A stretch of DNA of 64,000 nucleotides from Chitinophagaceae bacterium (GTDB lineage: Bacteria; Bacteroidota; Bacteroidia; Chitinophagales; Chitinophagaceae). Where the stretch lies: the NCBI GenBank assembly GCA_014379345.1, contig JACMLY010000105.1, positions 62,001 through 126,000 on the forward strand. Direction: 5' to 3'. The notes beneath the pieces were generated by a model. The model was not told the DNA's origin and did no database searches. It saw nothing but the letters and a program-made list of their open reading frames with translations. The translations under genes and the position numbers were made by a program. Each line of letters opens with the position of its first letter. Position 1 is the stretch's first letter. Below are positions 1 through 9,401 of the stretch, one piece after another.

Positions 1-432
1 ATAATCCAATGAACTGTTCTTCTGCCTGATCATGGCAGTTTTACTATTCAAAAGGGAAAACACCCTGAATAACGAGATGAACAAAAAAAAGCAAAATGAA
101 TAAACGGCGATGCTGAAATAATCTGTTTTCTGTGCAAATAAAAAATTAAAAAATCCAACATAAACGATTGAAAATATGCCTGTCGACAGAACAATAAAAA
201 CAGTAAAAATCATCAAGTCTGTCCCCGTTTCCTCGCTATTTTTTTTTCTGACGACCCGGTTTTCCATACCACGCCAGAACAGGACGGCCAGGTAAGCCAT
301 TGCCAGATTCAAAAAAAAGAGAAAAAAGGAGTTGCCGATATCGTAAGTCTGGAATAACTGGGCAGTTACGGCCAGGAAAGCAAACGCGGCGGAATAACAT
401 ATCAAATAAATCTGAAAAAGAGGCTTGTACAT
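1..432 (-). CDS. Integral membrane protein, N-terminal part (cut by window edge)
   Basis: The frame is open from an ATG at 432 to the window edge and gives 144 residues. It begins MYKPLFQIYLICY and contains four strongly hydrophobic stretches (roughly residues 6-25, 36-52, 74-100 and 108-126) separated by a charged loop with RKKNSEETG. After the last helix the chain turns polar (RQKNSSLDY), which in LytS-type sensor kinases is where the cytoplasmic part starts, but that reading is only a guess because the rest lies outside the window. It is divergent from the sensor gene at 670, so the roughly 240 bases between them should hold both promoters. No family is recognised. Confidence 0.65.
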   Translation of the reverse strand, partial: MYKPLFQIYLICYSAAFAFLAVTAQLFQTYDIGNSFFLFFLNLAMAYLAVLFWRGMENRVVRKKNSEETGTDLMIFTVFIVLSTGIFSIVYVGFFNFLFAQKTDYFSIAVYSFCFFLFISLFRVFSLLNSKTAMIRQKNSSLDY

Positions 433-669
433 ACCTAAATGATACAGTTGCAAATTTTAATGATTCAGCTGCCTTAATGCATGATTGGGTTCGACCGCTT
501 GTCCCGGCTCTTATTATTGTATAATTTAAGCGCCTGGGACTGTTGAATTCCGCTTATGGATTAATTTGCTCATTGCCAGAAAAACATTCCTTGAAATTAA
601 CGGTTATCTGACTAACTTAAGAACCATTCATATATTTTGTATCTATATAACTTTCATCAACACGCGAAA

Positions 670-3594
670 ATGACCAGGCTGTTTTACTGCTTATTGATAT
701 TTGCTATAGCACCTGGTTCGGGCCGGGCGCAAAAATTACTTTTTCAGCATTTTGGAACGGAGAAAGGTCTTATTCAATCCAATATCAATCATATAGTCCA
801 GGATAAAAAGGGAAATATATGGATTGGTACAAATGCAGGCATTTCAGTATATGACGGGAAGAAATTTACAAATTATGACGATCTGCAGAAACTATCCAAT
901 TTAAGGATCAATAACATTATTTGTGATCAAAAAGGAATTGTATGGATAGCTACAGATAATGCAATACTAAAATTCGATAAAAACTTTACCAGAGTTTTTA
1001 GAACTGATACTCCGACAATCAGAAGGATTTTCCAGCTAACGGTTGACACGGACAACAATAAATATTTCATTTATAACAGAGAAATTTATAAAATTTCCGA
1101 TACTGGAAATCTAGCTGTTAAGTGGAATATTAATATACCCAGCAGATCACCGATCACTGTACTTTCCGTTGACCCTTTCAATAATTTTTGGGTAGGAACG
1201 GCTAATGCAGAAGCTTTTAAAATATCTAATGGGCAGGTAACACGACTAAAAGGTCCTTCCGATACAGACCTTTCAGGCTCCACACCCTTAGGTTTTTTCT
1301 CGATAAAAACCTCAAGCAGTAATTATACTTCTTACGTGACCACCCATGGGGTATTTATAGTTGAAAACGATAGTCTGGTTTATATCCGCGATAAGTACAA
1401 TAAAATACCAGCCAGGTCTCGCACAAACTCTGTTATAAAAACTTCCCAATCATCGGTATGGCTTGCAACAGACAGTGGTGTTCTTAAGTTCACTGCTGAC
1501 GGAAAATACAGGCAGTTTTCAAAAATGCATGATTTTACCAATTATGCAGTTACATGCATTTTTGAAGATCTGGAAAAAAATATATGGTTTGGCACTTATG
1601 GGAATGGCATCTTTAAATTATCGACAGAATCCATTTCATTGTATGACCAGGAAGATCAAATTGATTTCTCCAATATCGAATATTTTACAAAAACGATTCA
1701 CGGTGATATTATCCTTGGCACATATGGTCAGGGAATTATTAAAATGAAGGGGCAAAATTTTATTAAAAACCCGTTTTCGTCCCGAACCCCCTTTCTGCGA
1801 TTTGTTAACGGCTTAGCCGCAAAAGGAAGGCATACGTTCATTTCTACTTATGGGCAAGGAATATATCAATATGATAATATTACTTCAGTAATCAAAGAAG
1901 CGCCCTTAAACATCCAGGAACCTGTTATTAATGCACTACTTCCTTACAAAGCGGGATTCTTAGTATTTGCAGGTGGAAGATTTATGTATTCATTCAATAA
2001 TGAATATGCGCTTGTCGCAAAGAAGGAAATGCCTACCCTCACCTCTCTATTTGGAATTACGGATTCAACATTGCTTCTTATTCAAAATAATCAAACCGAT
2101 ATTTATGATGCCAACCTGAATCTTATCAGGAAAAATTTATTTTATGAAATTCACTCGCGCCTGAGTTGCCTGGAATTTTACGGAAATTATATTTTGGCAG
2201 GAACGATCGGTGAAGGACTTTTCCTATATGATAAAGAATACAGGTTTCTCAAAAAATTACCTTCCAGGTCTAATATCATATATTCTCTAAAAGTATCAGG
2301 AAACCATTTATTTATAGGATCAAATATCGGGCTCAGTAAAATACCTATAAGAGGATTTCCTAAAATGAATAATGATGAAGAAAATATAATATTCCGCGGA
2401 GAGTGTAAGGAGGAAGGCATTCTATCACTGAATGACGATACCATCCTGGTAACTTCCTCAAAAGGACTATTTGTTATCAATACAAAAGAAAACGATTTTA
2501 ACTTTACAATACCGATTCTCAGCATCGAAAGCCTGCAGTTTAAAAACAATGAAGATCAACTCACCAGCGATCTGACAGACACTATCAATCGTGCTAAGGG
2601 AGTTTTGGTATTAAATATTCCGTATAACAAACACGAACTGCTGTTATCGCTGAAAGGAGTTTCACAAAGCTCGCCGGAATTTTTACAATATCAGTTTATC
2701 CTGCAGAATTATGAAGACAAATGGAATATTACTGATAATGCAGACCTGATCAGATATACCAACCTACAACCCGGAAATTATGTATTTAAGGCAAGGTTAT
2801 ATGCAAAGGGCATTGCATCCCCGCTGATTGAAATTCCTTTTACAATCGACAAACCTCTTCAGGCCAAATGGTGGTTCCAGCTATTTGTTTTTACCTTATT
2901 CATCCTATTTGCTATTTTTCTTCTAAAAATTTTCAACCGGTTGAATCAACGGTATATTCAAACTAAATGGATAGACAGATCGACCAATGAACTTCAAACA
3001 AAGAAAACGCTGATTGGCCAGTTGGTAAAAAGCACCAAAAAAGACCTACAGTTATTCAGGCAATACCTGGTTCCAAGGGAAAGGTTAAACAATAAAGAAT
3101 CTGAACGCTACCTGGAATTTTATTTTGAAACTACGCTCAGCAGGCTGGATCTTTTATGGGAAAAGGATTTCATGAACCTGAACCAACTAAACGAGACGTT
3201 AAGATCCTTTACAAAAACAAGTTTTGATACGATCGTTGAAATTTCGCATACGACAGCGAATGATACAGTTATGGTGCCTTCTGAAAAAGCAGAAAAAATA
3301 ATCAGGTTATTCTCTCTGTTCATTTTTTATTCCGTTGAAACAAATCAGGCGAAACAGTTTGCACTAACGTCTAAAATAAGGTTTGGCAACCAGCTTTTTC
3401 TGAAAATATACAGCACGGAAACAGTGAGCAGTTCAACAAGGAACAGTATCCACCGTCATCTGGAAAATAGCATCCGGGAGCTGAACAGCAACCATTTTTC
3501 TATTGAGTTTATTGAAAGCCAAAACCTGGGCAATATGATCATTCTGAGTATGAACCTGGAATCGAACCATGTTATGGAAAATGAATTTCACTAA
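670..3594 (+). CDS. Two-component-regulator propeller sensor with Y_Y_Y domain and degenerate kinase-like C-terminus
   Basis: A 974-residue secreted or membrane sensor. The ATG at 670 is preferred over 637 because it opens directly on a signal peptide (MTRLFYCLLIFAIAPG, ending GRAQ). About 600 residues of periplasmic beta-propeller follow, with repeated Reg_prop words such as GNIWIGTNAGI, GIVWIATDNAI and KNIWFGTYGNGI. A Y_Y_Y domain (YQFILQNYEDKW, then YTNLQPGNYVFKARL) precedes one membrane helix (WWFQLFVFTLFILFAIFLL). The last 200 residues are helical and then alpha/beta. They resemble the dimerisation plus ATPase layout of LuxR-linked kinases (VPSEKAEKIIRLFSLFIFY sits where the N-box helix would be), but I see no phospho-accepting His and no Asn of the N-box. 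It may be a signalling pseudokinase. Its stop overlaps that of the convergent gene at 3591. Confidence 0.8.
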   Translation: MTRLFYCLLIFAIAPGSGRAQKLLFQHFGTEKGLIQSNINHIVQDKKGNIWIGTNAGISVYDGKKFTNYDDLQKLSNLRINNIICDQKGIVWIATDNAILKFDKNFTRVFRTDTPTIRRIFQLTVDTDNNKYFIYNREIYKISDTGNLAVKWNINIPSRSPITVLSVDPFNNFWVGTANAEAFKISNGQVTRLKGPSDTDLSGSTPLGFFSIKTSSSNYTSYVTTHGVFIVENDSLVYIRDKYNKIPARSRTNSVIKTSQSSVWLATDSGVLKFTADGKYRQFSKMHDFTNYAVTCIFEDLEKNIWFGTYGNGIFKLSTESISLYDQEDQIDFSNIEYFTKTIHGDIILGTYGQGIIKMKGQNFIKNPFSSRTPFLRFVNGLAAKGRHTFISTYGQGIYQYDNITSVIKEAPLNIQEPVINALLPYKAGFLVFAGGRFMYSFNNEYALVAKKEMPTLTSLFGITDSTLLLIQNNQTDIYDANLNLIRKNLFYEIHSRLSCLEFYGNYILAGTIGEGLFLYDKEYRFLKKLPSRSNIIYSLKVSGNHLFIGSNIGLSKIPIRGFPKMNNDEENIIFRGECKEEGILSLNDDTILVTSSKGLFVINTKENDFNFTIPILSIESLQFKNNEDQLTSDLTDTINRAKGVLVLNIPYNKHELLLSLKGVSQSSPEFLQYQFILQNYEDKWNITDNADLIRYTNLQPGNYVFKARLYAKGIASPLIEIPFTIDKPLQAKWWFQLFVFTLFILFAIFLLKIFNRLNQRYIQTKWIDRSTNELQTKKTLIGQLVKSTKKDLQLFRQYLVPRERLNNKESERYLEFYFETTLSRLDLLWEKDFMNLNQLNETLRSFTKTSFDTIVEISHTTANDTVMVPSEKAEKIIRLFSLFIFYSVETNQAKQFALTSKIRFGNQLFLKIYSTETVSSSTRNSIHRHLENSIRELNSNHFSIEFIESQNLGNMIILSMNLESNHVMENEFH

Positions 3595-4187
3595 TCAAAA
3601 GAATTCTCAATAGAGTAGCTGGATAGAACGGCTTCAATTTCATGAAGGGTTTTAACACCTACTCTTGACTGGTTTCTAAGTCGTGGTAGCGAGCAGGCTT
3701 TAAGTTGCTCCAATGTATCGATCCCGGTGGACCTGAGCAGCCTCACCGTTCTTTTCGACAATCCTATATCACTCACAGATCGATCCATGTTCACCTGAAC
3801 CAGGCAATTCCTGCTTGCCTTTTCAGATATATTTGTCAATCCTTTAAGTCCGGTTTTAAGAGTGCGGTTTTCTGCAATGACCGAGTGATATTTTTGACCT
3901 TGTGCCTGCAAGTTCCTTATCTGGCAGATTATTTTATCAATCGCGACATTTAATACTTTCAATTCATCGTCAGCCTCTGAAGACGAAGAATAATTGGCTG
4001 GGGAACCCTTTTTTTTAACCACCCTGGAAATGACTGCGGCCTCCATTTCTGTCAGTTGTTCAATATGAATAAGTCCTGTTTCAGATAAAATCTTCCACAG
4101 ACAATGTTGAAGCATCTGTTCATAGCTGAATGAATGCTGGGTTACATACAAAGGACTTTTAATTGCCTGTTTGGTTGGGTTCAGCAA
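3591..4187 (-). CDS. Stand-alone RNA polymerase alpha-CTD-like protein
   Basis: 198 residues if the TTG at 4187 is the start; no ATG lies upstream before the in-frame stop at 4256-4254, and the first internal ATG is codon 25 (4115). The final 60 residues match the helix-hairpin-helix alpha C-terminal domain of RNA polymerase: LSKRTVRLLRSTGIDTLEQL, then RVGVKTLHEIEAVL. Aligned by eye to E. coli alpha, the DNA-contact residues R265, G296, K298 and E302 are kept, S299 is Thr and N268 is Arg. There is no alpha N-terminal assembly domain. Instead residues about 30-130 look helical, with a possible coiled coil around LKVLNVAIDKIICQIRNLQ. I infer a DNA-binding regulator that mimics alpha-CTD; target and partner are unknown. 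It is convergent with the propeller sensor, the stop codons overlapping. Confidence 0.7.
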   Translation of the reverse strand: MLNPTKQAIKSPLYVTQHSFSYEQMLQHCLWKILSETGLIHIEQLTEMEAAVISRVVKKKGSPANYSSSSEADDELKVLNVAIDKIICQIRNLQAQGQKYHSVIAENRTLKTGLKGLTNISEKASRNCLVQVNMDRSVSDIGLSKRTVRLLRSTGIDTLEQLKACSLPRLRNQSRVGVKTLHEIEAVLSSYSIENSFD

Positions 4188-4530
4188 GTAATTTTTTTTT
4201 AAAAATAGAAAACCGTATCGTCTTATCCTATCTGAATATGCACAATCATTGAATCATTCACTTGATTCATTTTTTTCTATTTCCGGGTCATACGCAGAAT
4301 TGTGGGGAAACAAATCATAGAGATAGAAATTCATTAAGATGAACCAAAGTGAATTCGTTAAAAAAAAAATCAAATTAACAGCTTTAAATATTCATGTCTG
4401 TAAAATTATAACTGGGAATTATTTTCTTATAACTCGGTAAATGACTCGATCCGCTGATACAGCATTTAAATAATATTGGCTGTCATTCCAAAACTGGCAA
4501 TTTTTTTATTCACCTATACACTATTCTCAT
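4188..4530. other. Intergenic region upstream of the susC operon
   Basis: 343 bases of A+T-rich DNA between the alpha-CTD-like gene and susC. It should hold the promoters of both divergent genes. The sequence TAATATTG near 4470 is one base away from the Bacteroidota -7 consensus TAnnTTTG, about 55 bases before the susC start, but no convincing -33 TTTG accompanies it. No gene-like frame, repeat or hairpin was seen. Confidence 0.4.
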
Positions 4531-7500
4531 ATGAGGAAATTAACCTGTTGGTTGATAGCCAACTTATTTTTGTTTGCACTATGCTTTGGTCAGGAAAGCG
4601 AAATCACTGGGCGTGTTACAGACAGCCTTGGTCTTCCGATTTCCAATGCATCGATCAAAGTGATTAACTCGAAACGGGGAACTACATCCGATAATAACGG
4701 ATATTTTAAACTTAAAACAACACCAGGCACTCGTTTGCAAATATCGAGTGTCGGGTATGATCCGCAGGAATTTATTGCAGCCCCTGATCTTACAGCAAGA
4801 TTAAGCATAAAAAGCAATTCATTGAATGAGGTAGTAGTAACCGCCCTGGGCATACGCCGTGAAAAGAAAGCGCTGGGCTATGCTGTTTCCACCATTGGCA
4901 AAAAAGAGCTTGAGCAGCGGCCCGAGGGAGATATCGCCCGGGTACTGAACGGAAAGGCGCCAGGGGTTAACATCTTAAATACAAGTGGTCTCTCGGGTAG
5001 CGGAACCAATATAATCATCCGGGGCGTTTCTTCTATTACAGGCAGTGCAACGCCATTGTTTGTTGTGGATGGGGTACCATTTGATGCCGGCACAAATGCA
5101 CAAAGCGATTTTAGGTTCGCAAACCAGACCTCGAGCAGGTTTCTGGACATAGATCCGAACAGCATTGAAAGTATCGATGTGTTGAAAGGACTAAGTGCAA
5201 CGACTTTGTATGGAGAGTACGGAAGAAACGGCGTGGTGCTTATTACTACGAAAAACGGCGCCAACCGACGCGTAAATAAAAAAGCTGAAATAACTGTTGA
5301 CCAATCGTTCTTTATCAATAATGTAGCCAACCTTCCTGACTACCAGGATTCCTGGGGAGGTGGGATAGACAATGTTGCCACACCAGCCTTCAGTAATTTC
5401 GGCGCAAAAATTACAGACCCCGTCACACAGATTCCTCATCTGTATGATCGGGCGGATGTGACTGCAGTTTTTCCTGAGTTTAGAGGTGCACTATACGACT
5501 ACAAACCATATAATAGTGTGGAGAATTTTTACAGAACGGGAGTTATATCAAGCACTTCGGTTAACCTTGCCGGTTCAGGAAATAATACAGGCTATAATAT
5601 GAATTATGGTTACTTAAGTGATGAAGGATTTACACCCGGAAACAAACTCATACGCAACACCTTCGGGCTGGGAGGTAATGCCAAACTGAGTAATAATATC
5701 ACTGCCAGCGCTACATTTAATTATACTATCAATGATTTTAAATCCCCGCCCACCGGTTATAGTTCCGGCAGCGGTGCAGTAAACGGTCCTTCTGCATTCG
5801 GAGATTTATTCTATACTCCCCGCACAGTTGACCTCATGGGCCTTCCGTATCAAAATCCCGTGACAGGTGGTGCCATTTATTATCGCGCTGATAATGCAAT
5901 TCAGAATCCAAGATGGACAGTGGACAATTCATTTGTACGTCAACAGGTGAATCGCATATTCGGAAATGCCCAATTGCGTTACGCGATCGTCAAAGGACTA
6001 AACCTTACATACCGATTAGGCTATGATAAATATACTGAGGATCATATGCAGGCGCAGAACAAAGGAGGTTCGGACGGCAATGTCAATGGCTTTTACCGTA
6101 CCGTAAGAGGCGTCAATAATATCTGGGACCATACTTTAATAGCAAACTATAACAAATCCCTCAACAATGACTGGAGCCTGAGTGTGGATGCAGGAGTAAA
6201 CTCCAGAGAAGATCAATACGAGCAATCTGGAATCAATAGCACACAACAACTTGTTTTCGGGTTATTGGATCATAGCAATTTTACAAGTAAGAGTTCAGTT
6301 GGCGATAATAATGTAGACCTGGATTACATCGAGAAGCAACAAAACATTGGTGTGTTTGCCCAAACACAGATTAATTATAAAGATTGGCTTTTTATGAATG
6401 TGGGTGCACGTAATAGCTGGACAACGGCATTAGAAAAAGGTAATAATAGTCTTCTCTATCCGAGTATAAGCGTTTCGTTCATTCCAACTTCAGCAATAAG
6501 CCCCCTCTCAACAAGCAAAACCATTAACTATCTTAAATTCAGAGCGGGCTATTCTACTTCAGCCAGTTTTCCTGATCCATATACTACAAGGCCTGTATTG
6601 GATATTCTGAGTAGTCAGTTCGTTACTGCCAATGGAACTGTGGTTAATTCAAACAGGCTGAATCGCAGAGCTCCAAATCCCGACCTGGTTCCTGAGCTGA
6701 TCAGTGAGATAGAAGTTGGAATGGAAGTAAAGTTCATCAATAACCGCGCAAGCATCGATCTTACTTTATATAACCGCTCTTCAAAAGATCAGATATTAGA
6801 CCAGGACCTCGACCCTGCAACCGGTTTCGATATTAAAACGATCAATGCAGGAAAATTGAGAAATAAAGGAATAGAACTGGCATTGGGCTATACAGTTGTC
6901 AAAAGTAAAAACATTACCTGGCAGCTGGATGGAAATTTTACGCTTAACAGGAGCAAGGTGAGCGATATGCCTGATGAAATAACCCAGATTGTGTTGGCAG
7001 GCTTCTCTAACAGGGGCACCATTGCACAAAACGGTCAGCCGCTGGGAGTTCTCTATGGCACTTATATTCCCAGGGAAGCTAAAACCGGAGAATGGACTGT
7101 AAACCAGGCAACAGGTTATTATCTCGTTTCCCCTGATTCAAAAATTATCGGAGATCCCAATCCGGATTACCGGATAGTAGGCATAAGCACACTATCCTTT
7201 AAAGGCCTTTCTTTCCGCATGCAATGGGACTATACAAAAGGAGGTGACATGTATGCTGTTACACCGCAGATACTGGTTGCACGCGGGGTAACAAAAGATA
7301 CTGATTTTGACAGATCACTTCCTTTCATATATCCTGGCGTTGATGAGAATGGGATTAAAAATCAATTCCAGATATCGTCCTCCACCGCATTTTTCGATGG
7401 ATCGCTGAATGCCGATGAGCAATATATTTTTGATGCCACCGTAGTTCGTTTACGTGAATTGTCATTATCGTATAGCCTGCCACAAACCCTGTTACAAAAT

Positions 7501-7689
7501 TTACCTTTTGGAAATGTGTCACTGACAGTGTCGGGAACCAATCTTTTTTATAAAGCGCCTTATTTCCCGGAATACACGCGTTTTGATCCTGAAACCAGCA
7601 GCCTAGGTGTTAGCAGCAGCAGGGGTTTTGAATATGCTACTGCTCCATCATCAAGGAGAATTGGCGCAAGCCTGCGGTTTACATTTTAA
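4531..7689 (+). CDS. SusC/RagA-family TonB-linked outer membrane transporter
   Basis: 1052 residues, the usual size for SusC proteins. The signal peptide MRKLTCWLIANLFLFALCFGQ is followed by a carboxypeptidase-regulatory-like domain (about 22-92, ITGRVTDSLGLPISNASI). Next comes the plug with the SusC hallmark (LNEVVVTALGIRREKKALGY, later FVVDGVPFD and SIDVLKGLSATTLYGEYGR), then a long barrel ending in the aromatic RRIGASLRFTF. It imports a substrate held by its SusD partner, powered by TonB. The gene is first in an operon: susD starts 19 bases after it and a further lipoprotein follows. No glycoside hydrolase, peptidase or sulfatase is nearby, so the substrate cannot be read from context. Confidence 0.95.
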   Translation: MRKLTCWLIANLFLFALCFGQESEITGRVTDSLGLPISNASIKVINSKRGTTSDNNGYFKLKTTPGTRLQISSVGYDPQEFIAAPDLTARLSIKSNSLNEVVVTALGIRREKKALGYAVSTIGKKELEQRPEGDIARVLNGKAPGVNILNTSGLSGSGTNIIIRGVSSITGSATPLFVVDGVPFDAGTNAQSDFRFANQTSSRFLDIDPNSIESIDVLKGLSATTLYGEYGRNGVVLITTKNGANRRVNKKAEITVDQSFFINNVANLPDYQDSWGGGIDNVATPAFSNFGAKITDPVTQIPHLYDRADVTAVFPEFRGALYDYKPYNSVENFYRTGVISSTSVNLAGSGNNTGYNMNYGYLSDEGFTPGNKLIRNTFGLGGNAKLSNNITASATFNYTINDFKSPPTGYSSGSGAVNGPSAFGDLFYTPRTVDLMGLPYQNPVTGGAIYYRADNAIQNPRWTVDNSFVRQQVNRIFGNAQLRYAIVKGLNLTYRLGYDKYTEDHMQAQNKGGSDGNVNGFYRTVRGVNNIWDHTLIANYNKSLNNDWSLSVDAGVNSREDQYEQSGINSTQQLVFGLLDHSNFTSKSSVGDNNVDLDYIEKQQNIGVFAQTQINYKDWLFMNVGARNSWTTALEKGNNSLLYPSISVSFIPTSAISPLSTSKTINYLKFRAGYSTSASFPDPYTTRPVLDILSSQFVTANGTVVNSNRLNRRAPNPDLVPELISEIEVGMEVKFINNRASIDLTLYNRSSKDQILDQDLDPATGFDIKTINAGKLRNKGIELALGYTVVKSKNITWQLDGNFTLNRSKVSDMPDEITQIVLAGFSNRGTIAQNGQPLGVLYGTYIPREAKTGEWTVNQATGYYLVSPDSKIIGDPNPDYRIVGISTLSFKGLSFRMQWDYTKGGDMYAVTPQILVARGVTKDTDFDRSLPFIYPGVDENGIKNQFQISSSTAFFDGSLNADEQYIFDATVVRLRELSLSYSLPQTLLQNLPFGNVSLTVSGTNLFYKAPYFPEYTRFDPETSSLGVSSSRGFEYATAPSSRRIGASLRFTF

Positions 7690-7708
7690 AATACATTAAT
7701 AACCATTT

Positions 7709-9382
7709 ATGAAACAAAAAATATATCTGTTCACTATTTTGTTTATCTGTTTGGCAGGATCGGGTTGTAAAAAATTAAATGATAAATTCGAACAATATCG
7801 TACCGACCCCTCCGGCCCATCGCCTGATAAAGCAAACATCGATCTTTATCTTAATCATGTACAATTGAGTTTTCGCAATTTCTGGGGCAATGACCGGATT
7901 ACAAATCCATACTCTCTCACAGAGCTTGGCGCCTCTTTAACAAGAATGGAAATTCTGATTGGCGGGGTGACCTATGCAAATGTATACGTACCCGAAACTT
8001 TTGATGAATTATGGGACCAGGCTTATCGGGGTGTTATCAATCATTCAAATACACTGATACCACTAGCCGAAAAAGCTGGCTTAACAACGCATACAGGAAT
8101 AGCAAAAATTTTGAAGGCCTACACCCTGATCGCGCTTGTGGATAATTTCGGTGATGTTCCCAATACAGAGGCAATATTGGGAAGTGAAAATACAAATCCA
8201 AAAACCGATAAAGGTGATGAAGTATATACCGCTGCATTGGCTTTACTGGATGCGGCCATTACTGATTTTAAGACCGCTCCTTCAGGCGCCCCGTTGAATG
8301 ATCTTTTTTATGGAGGAGATGTTGCAAAGTGGACAACTCTGGCGAAGACATTAAAGCTCCGGGCGTATATGACTACACGCTTGGTGAATGCTGCTGATTC
8401 GAAAGCCAAAATAAGTGCACTTCTTACCGAGAATGACCTGGTCGATACAGATGCAGAGGAATTCGTTTTCAGGTATGGAACACAACTCGACAATCCTGTA
8501 AGCCGCCATCCGAAATTCACTCGCACTTATAGAGTAGGATTTGCACAGGTGGAATGGGTAGGAACCTATTTTTTATGGTCCCTGACTGAAGAAAAAGGCA
8601 TGGCAGATCCCCGGACCCGCTACTACGTCTACCGTCAAAGAACAACCTCCATTAATTGGAATGGCCAGCAACTTCCATGTGGAATCAGAACCAAGCCGGC
8701 CCATTATCCTGCCAGTGCACCTTATTGCATCCTGCCAAATGGTTATTGGGGCAGGGATCATGGCAACAACGACCCTATTCCGCAAGACAATGAAAAAAGA
8801 ACAATTTATGGTGTATACTATGCGGGAGGCAAGTTTGATAATGATGATAACAGATCGGGAACGCCGGATGATGGCGCTAAAGGGGCAGGAATACATCCGA
8901 TATGGATGGCTAGTTATACAGAATTCCTCAAAGCGGAAGCAGCTTTAACATTGGCTACTACCGGTGACCCAAAAACTTTGTTGGAAGGCGGCATCCGTAA
9001 ATCCATTGCAAGGGTAATCGCTTTCCCCGGCCAGATTGGAGTAACGGTCCCGGCAACCCGGGTTCCCACGACTGCACAGATTAATAGTTATGTAACAAAA
9101 GTGCTAAGCAATTATGATGCTGCCAGCACAGACGGGAAACTAAATATTGTTATGAAAGAGTGGTATATGGCATTGTGGGGTAACGGATATGATGCCTACA
9201 ATAATTATCGGCGTACAGGCAAACCAGATGATATGCAGCCAATGGTCAATTCAACACCCGGACCATTTATCCGCACATTCTGGTATCCTGCAGTAACAGC
9301 AAACTTGAATAAAAGCACAACTCAAAAAGCGGATCTTACTCAAAAAGTATTTTGGGATAAGAATCCTGATCCATTAAAATAA
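7709..9382 (+). CDS. SusD/RagB-family surface lipoprotein
   Basis: 557 residues with a lipoprotein signal peptide (MKQKIYLFTILFICLAGSGC, Cys20 lipidated). The mature part begins KKLNDKFEQYRTDP and shows the helical repeats of the SusD-like nutrient-binding family, for example AKILKAYTLIALVDNFGDVP and the C-terminal NIVMKEWYMALWGNGYDAYN, which mark the SusD-like_2 branch. It caps the SusC barrel at 4531 and captures the substrate at the cell surface. The short 19-base gap to susC and the 19-base gap to the next lipoprotein argue for one transcript. Confidence 0.93.
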   Translation: MKQKIYLFTILFICLAGSGCKKLNDKFEQYRTDPSGPSPDKANIDLYLNHVQLSFRNFWGNDRITNPYSLTELGASLTRMEILIGGVTYANVYVPETFDELWDQAYRGVINHSNTLIPLAEKAGLTTHTGIAKILKAYTLIALVDNFGDVPNTEAILGSENTNPKTDKGDEVYTAALALLDAAITDFKTAPSGAPLNDLFYGGDVAKWTTLAKTLKLRAYMTTRLVNAADSKAKISALLTENDLVDTDAEEFVFRYGTQLDNPVSRHPKFTRTYRVGFAQVEWVGTYFLWSLTEEKGMADPRTRYYVYRQRTTSINWNGQQLPCGIRTKPAHYPASAPYCILPNGYWGRDHGNNDPIPQDNEKRTIYGVYYAGGKFDNDDNRSGTPDDGAKGAGIHPIWMASYTEFLKAEAALTLATTGDPKTLLEGGIRKSIARVIAFPGQIGVTVPATRVPTTAQINSYVTKVLSNYDAASTDGKLNIVMKEWYMALWGNGYDAYNNYRRTGKPDDMQPMVNSTPGPFIRTFWYPAVTANLNKSTTQKADLTQKVFWDKNPDPLK

Positions 9383-9401
9383 TTAACACAATTAAATTAT
9401 T

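Noticed and set aside
300..524. Plus-strand 74-codon frame at the left edge
   Set aside because: It lies antisense to the open minus-strand membrane-protein frame, which has clear helices; composition is unlike a protein.
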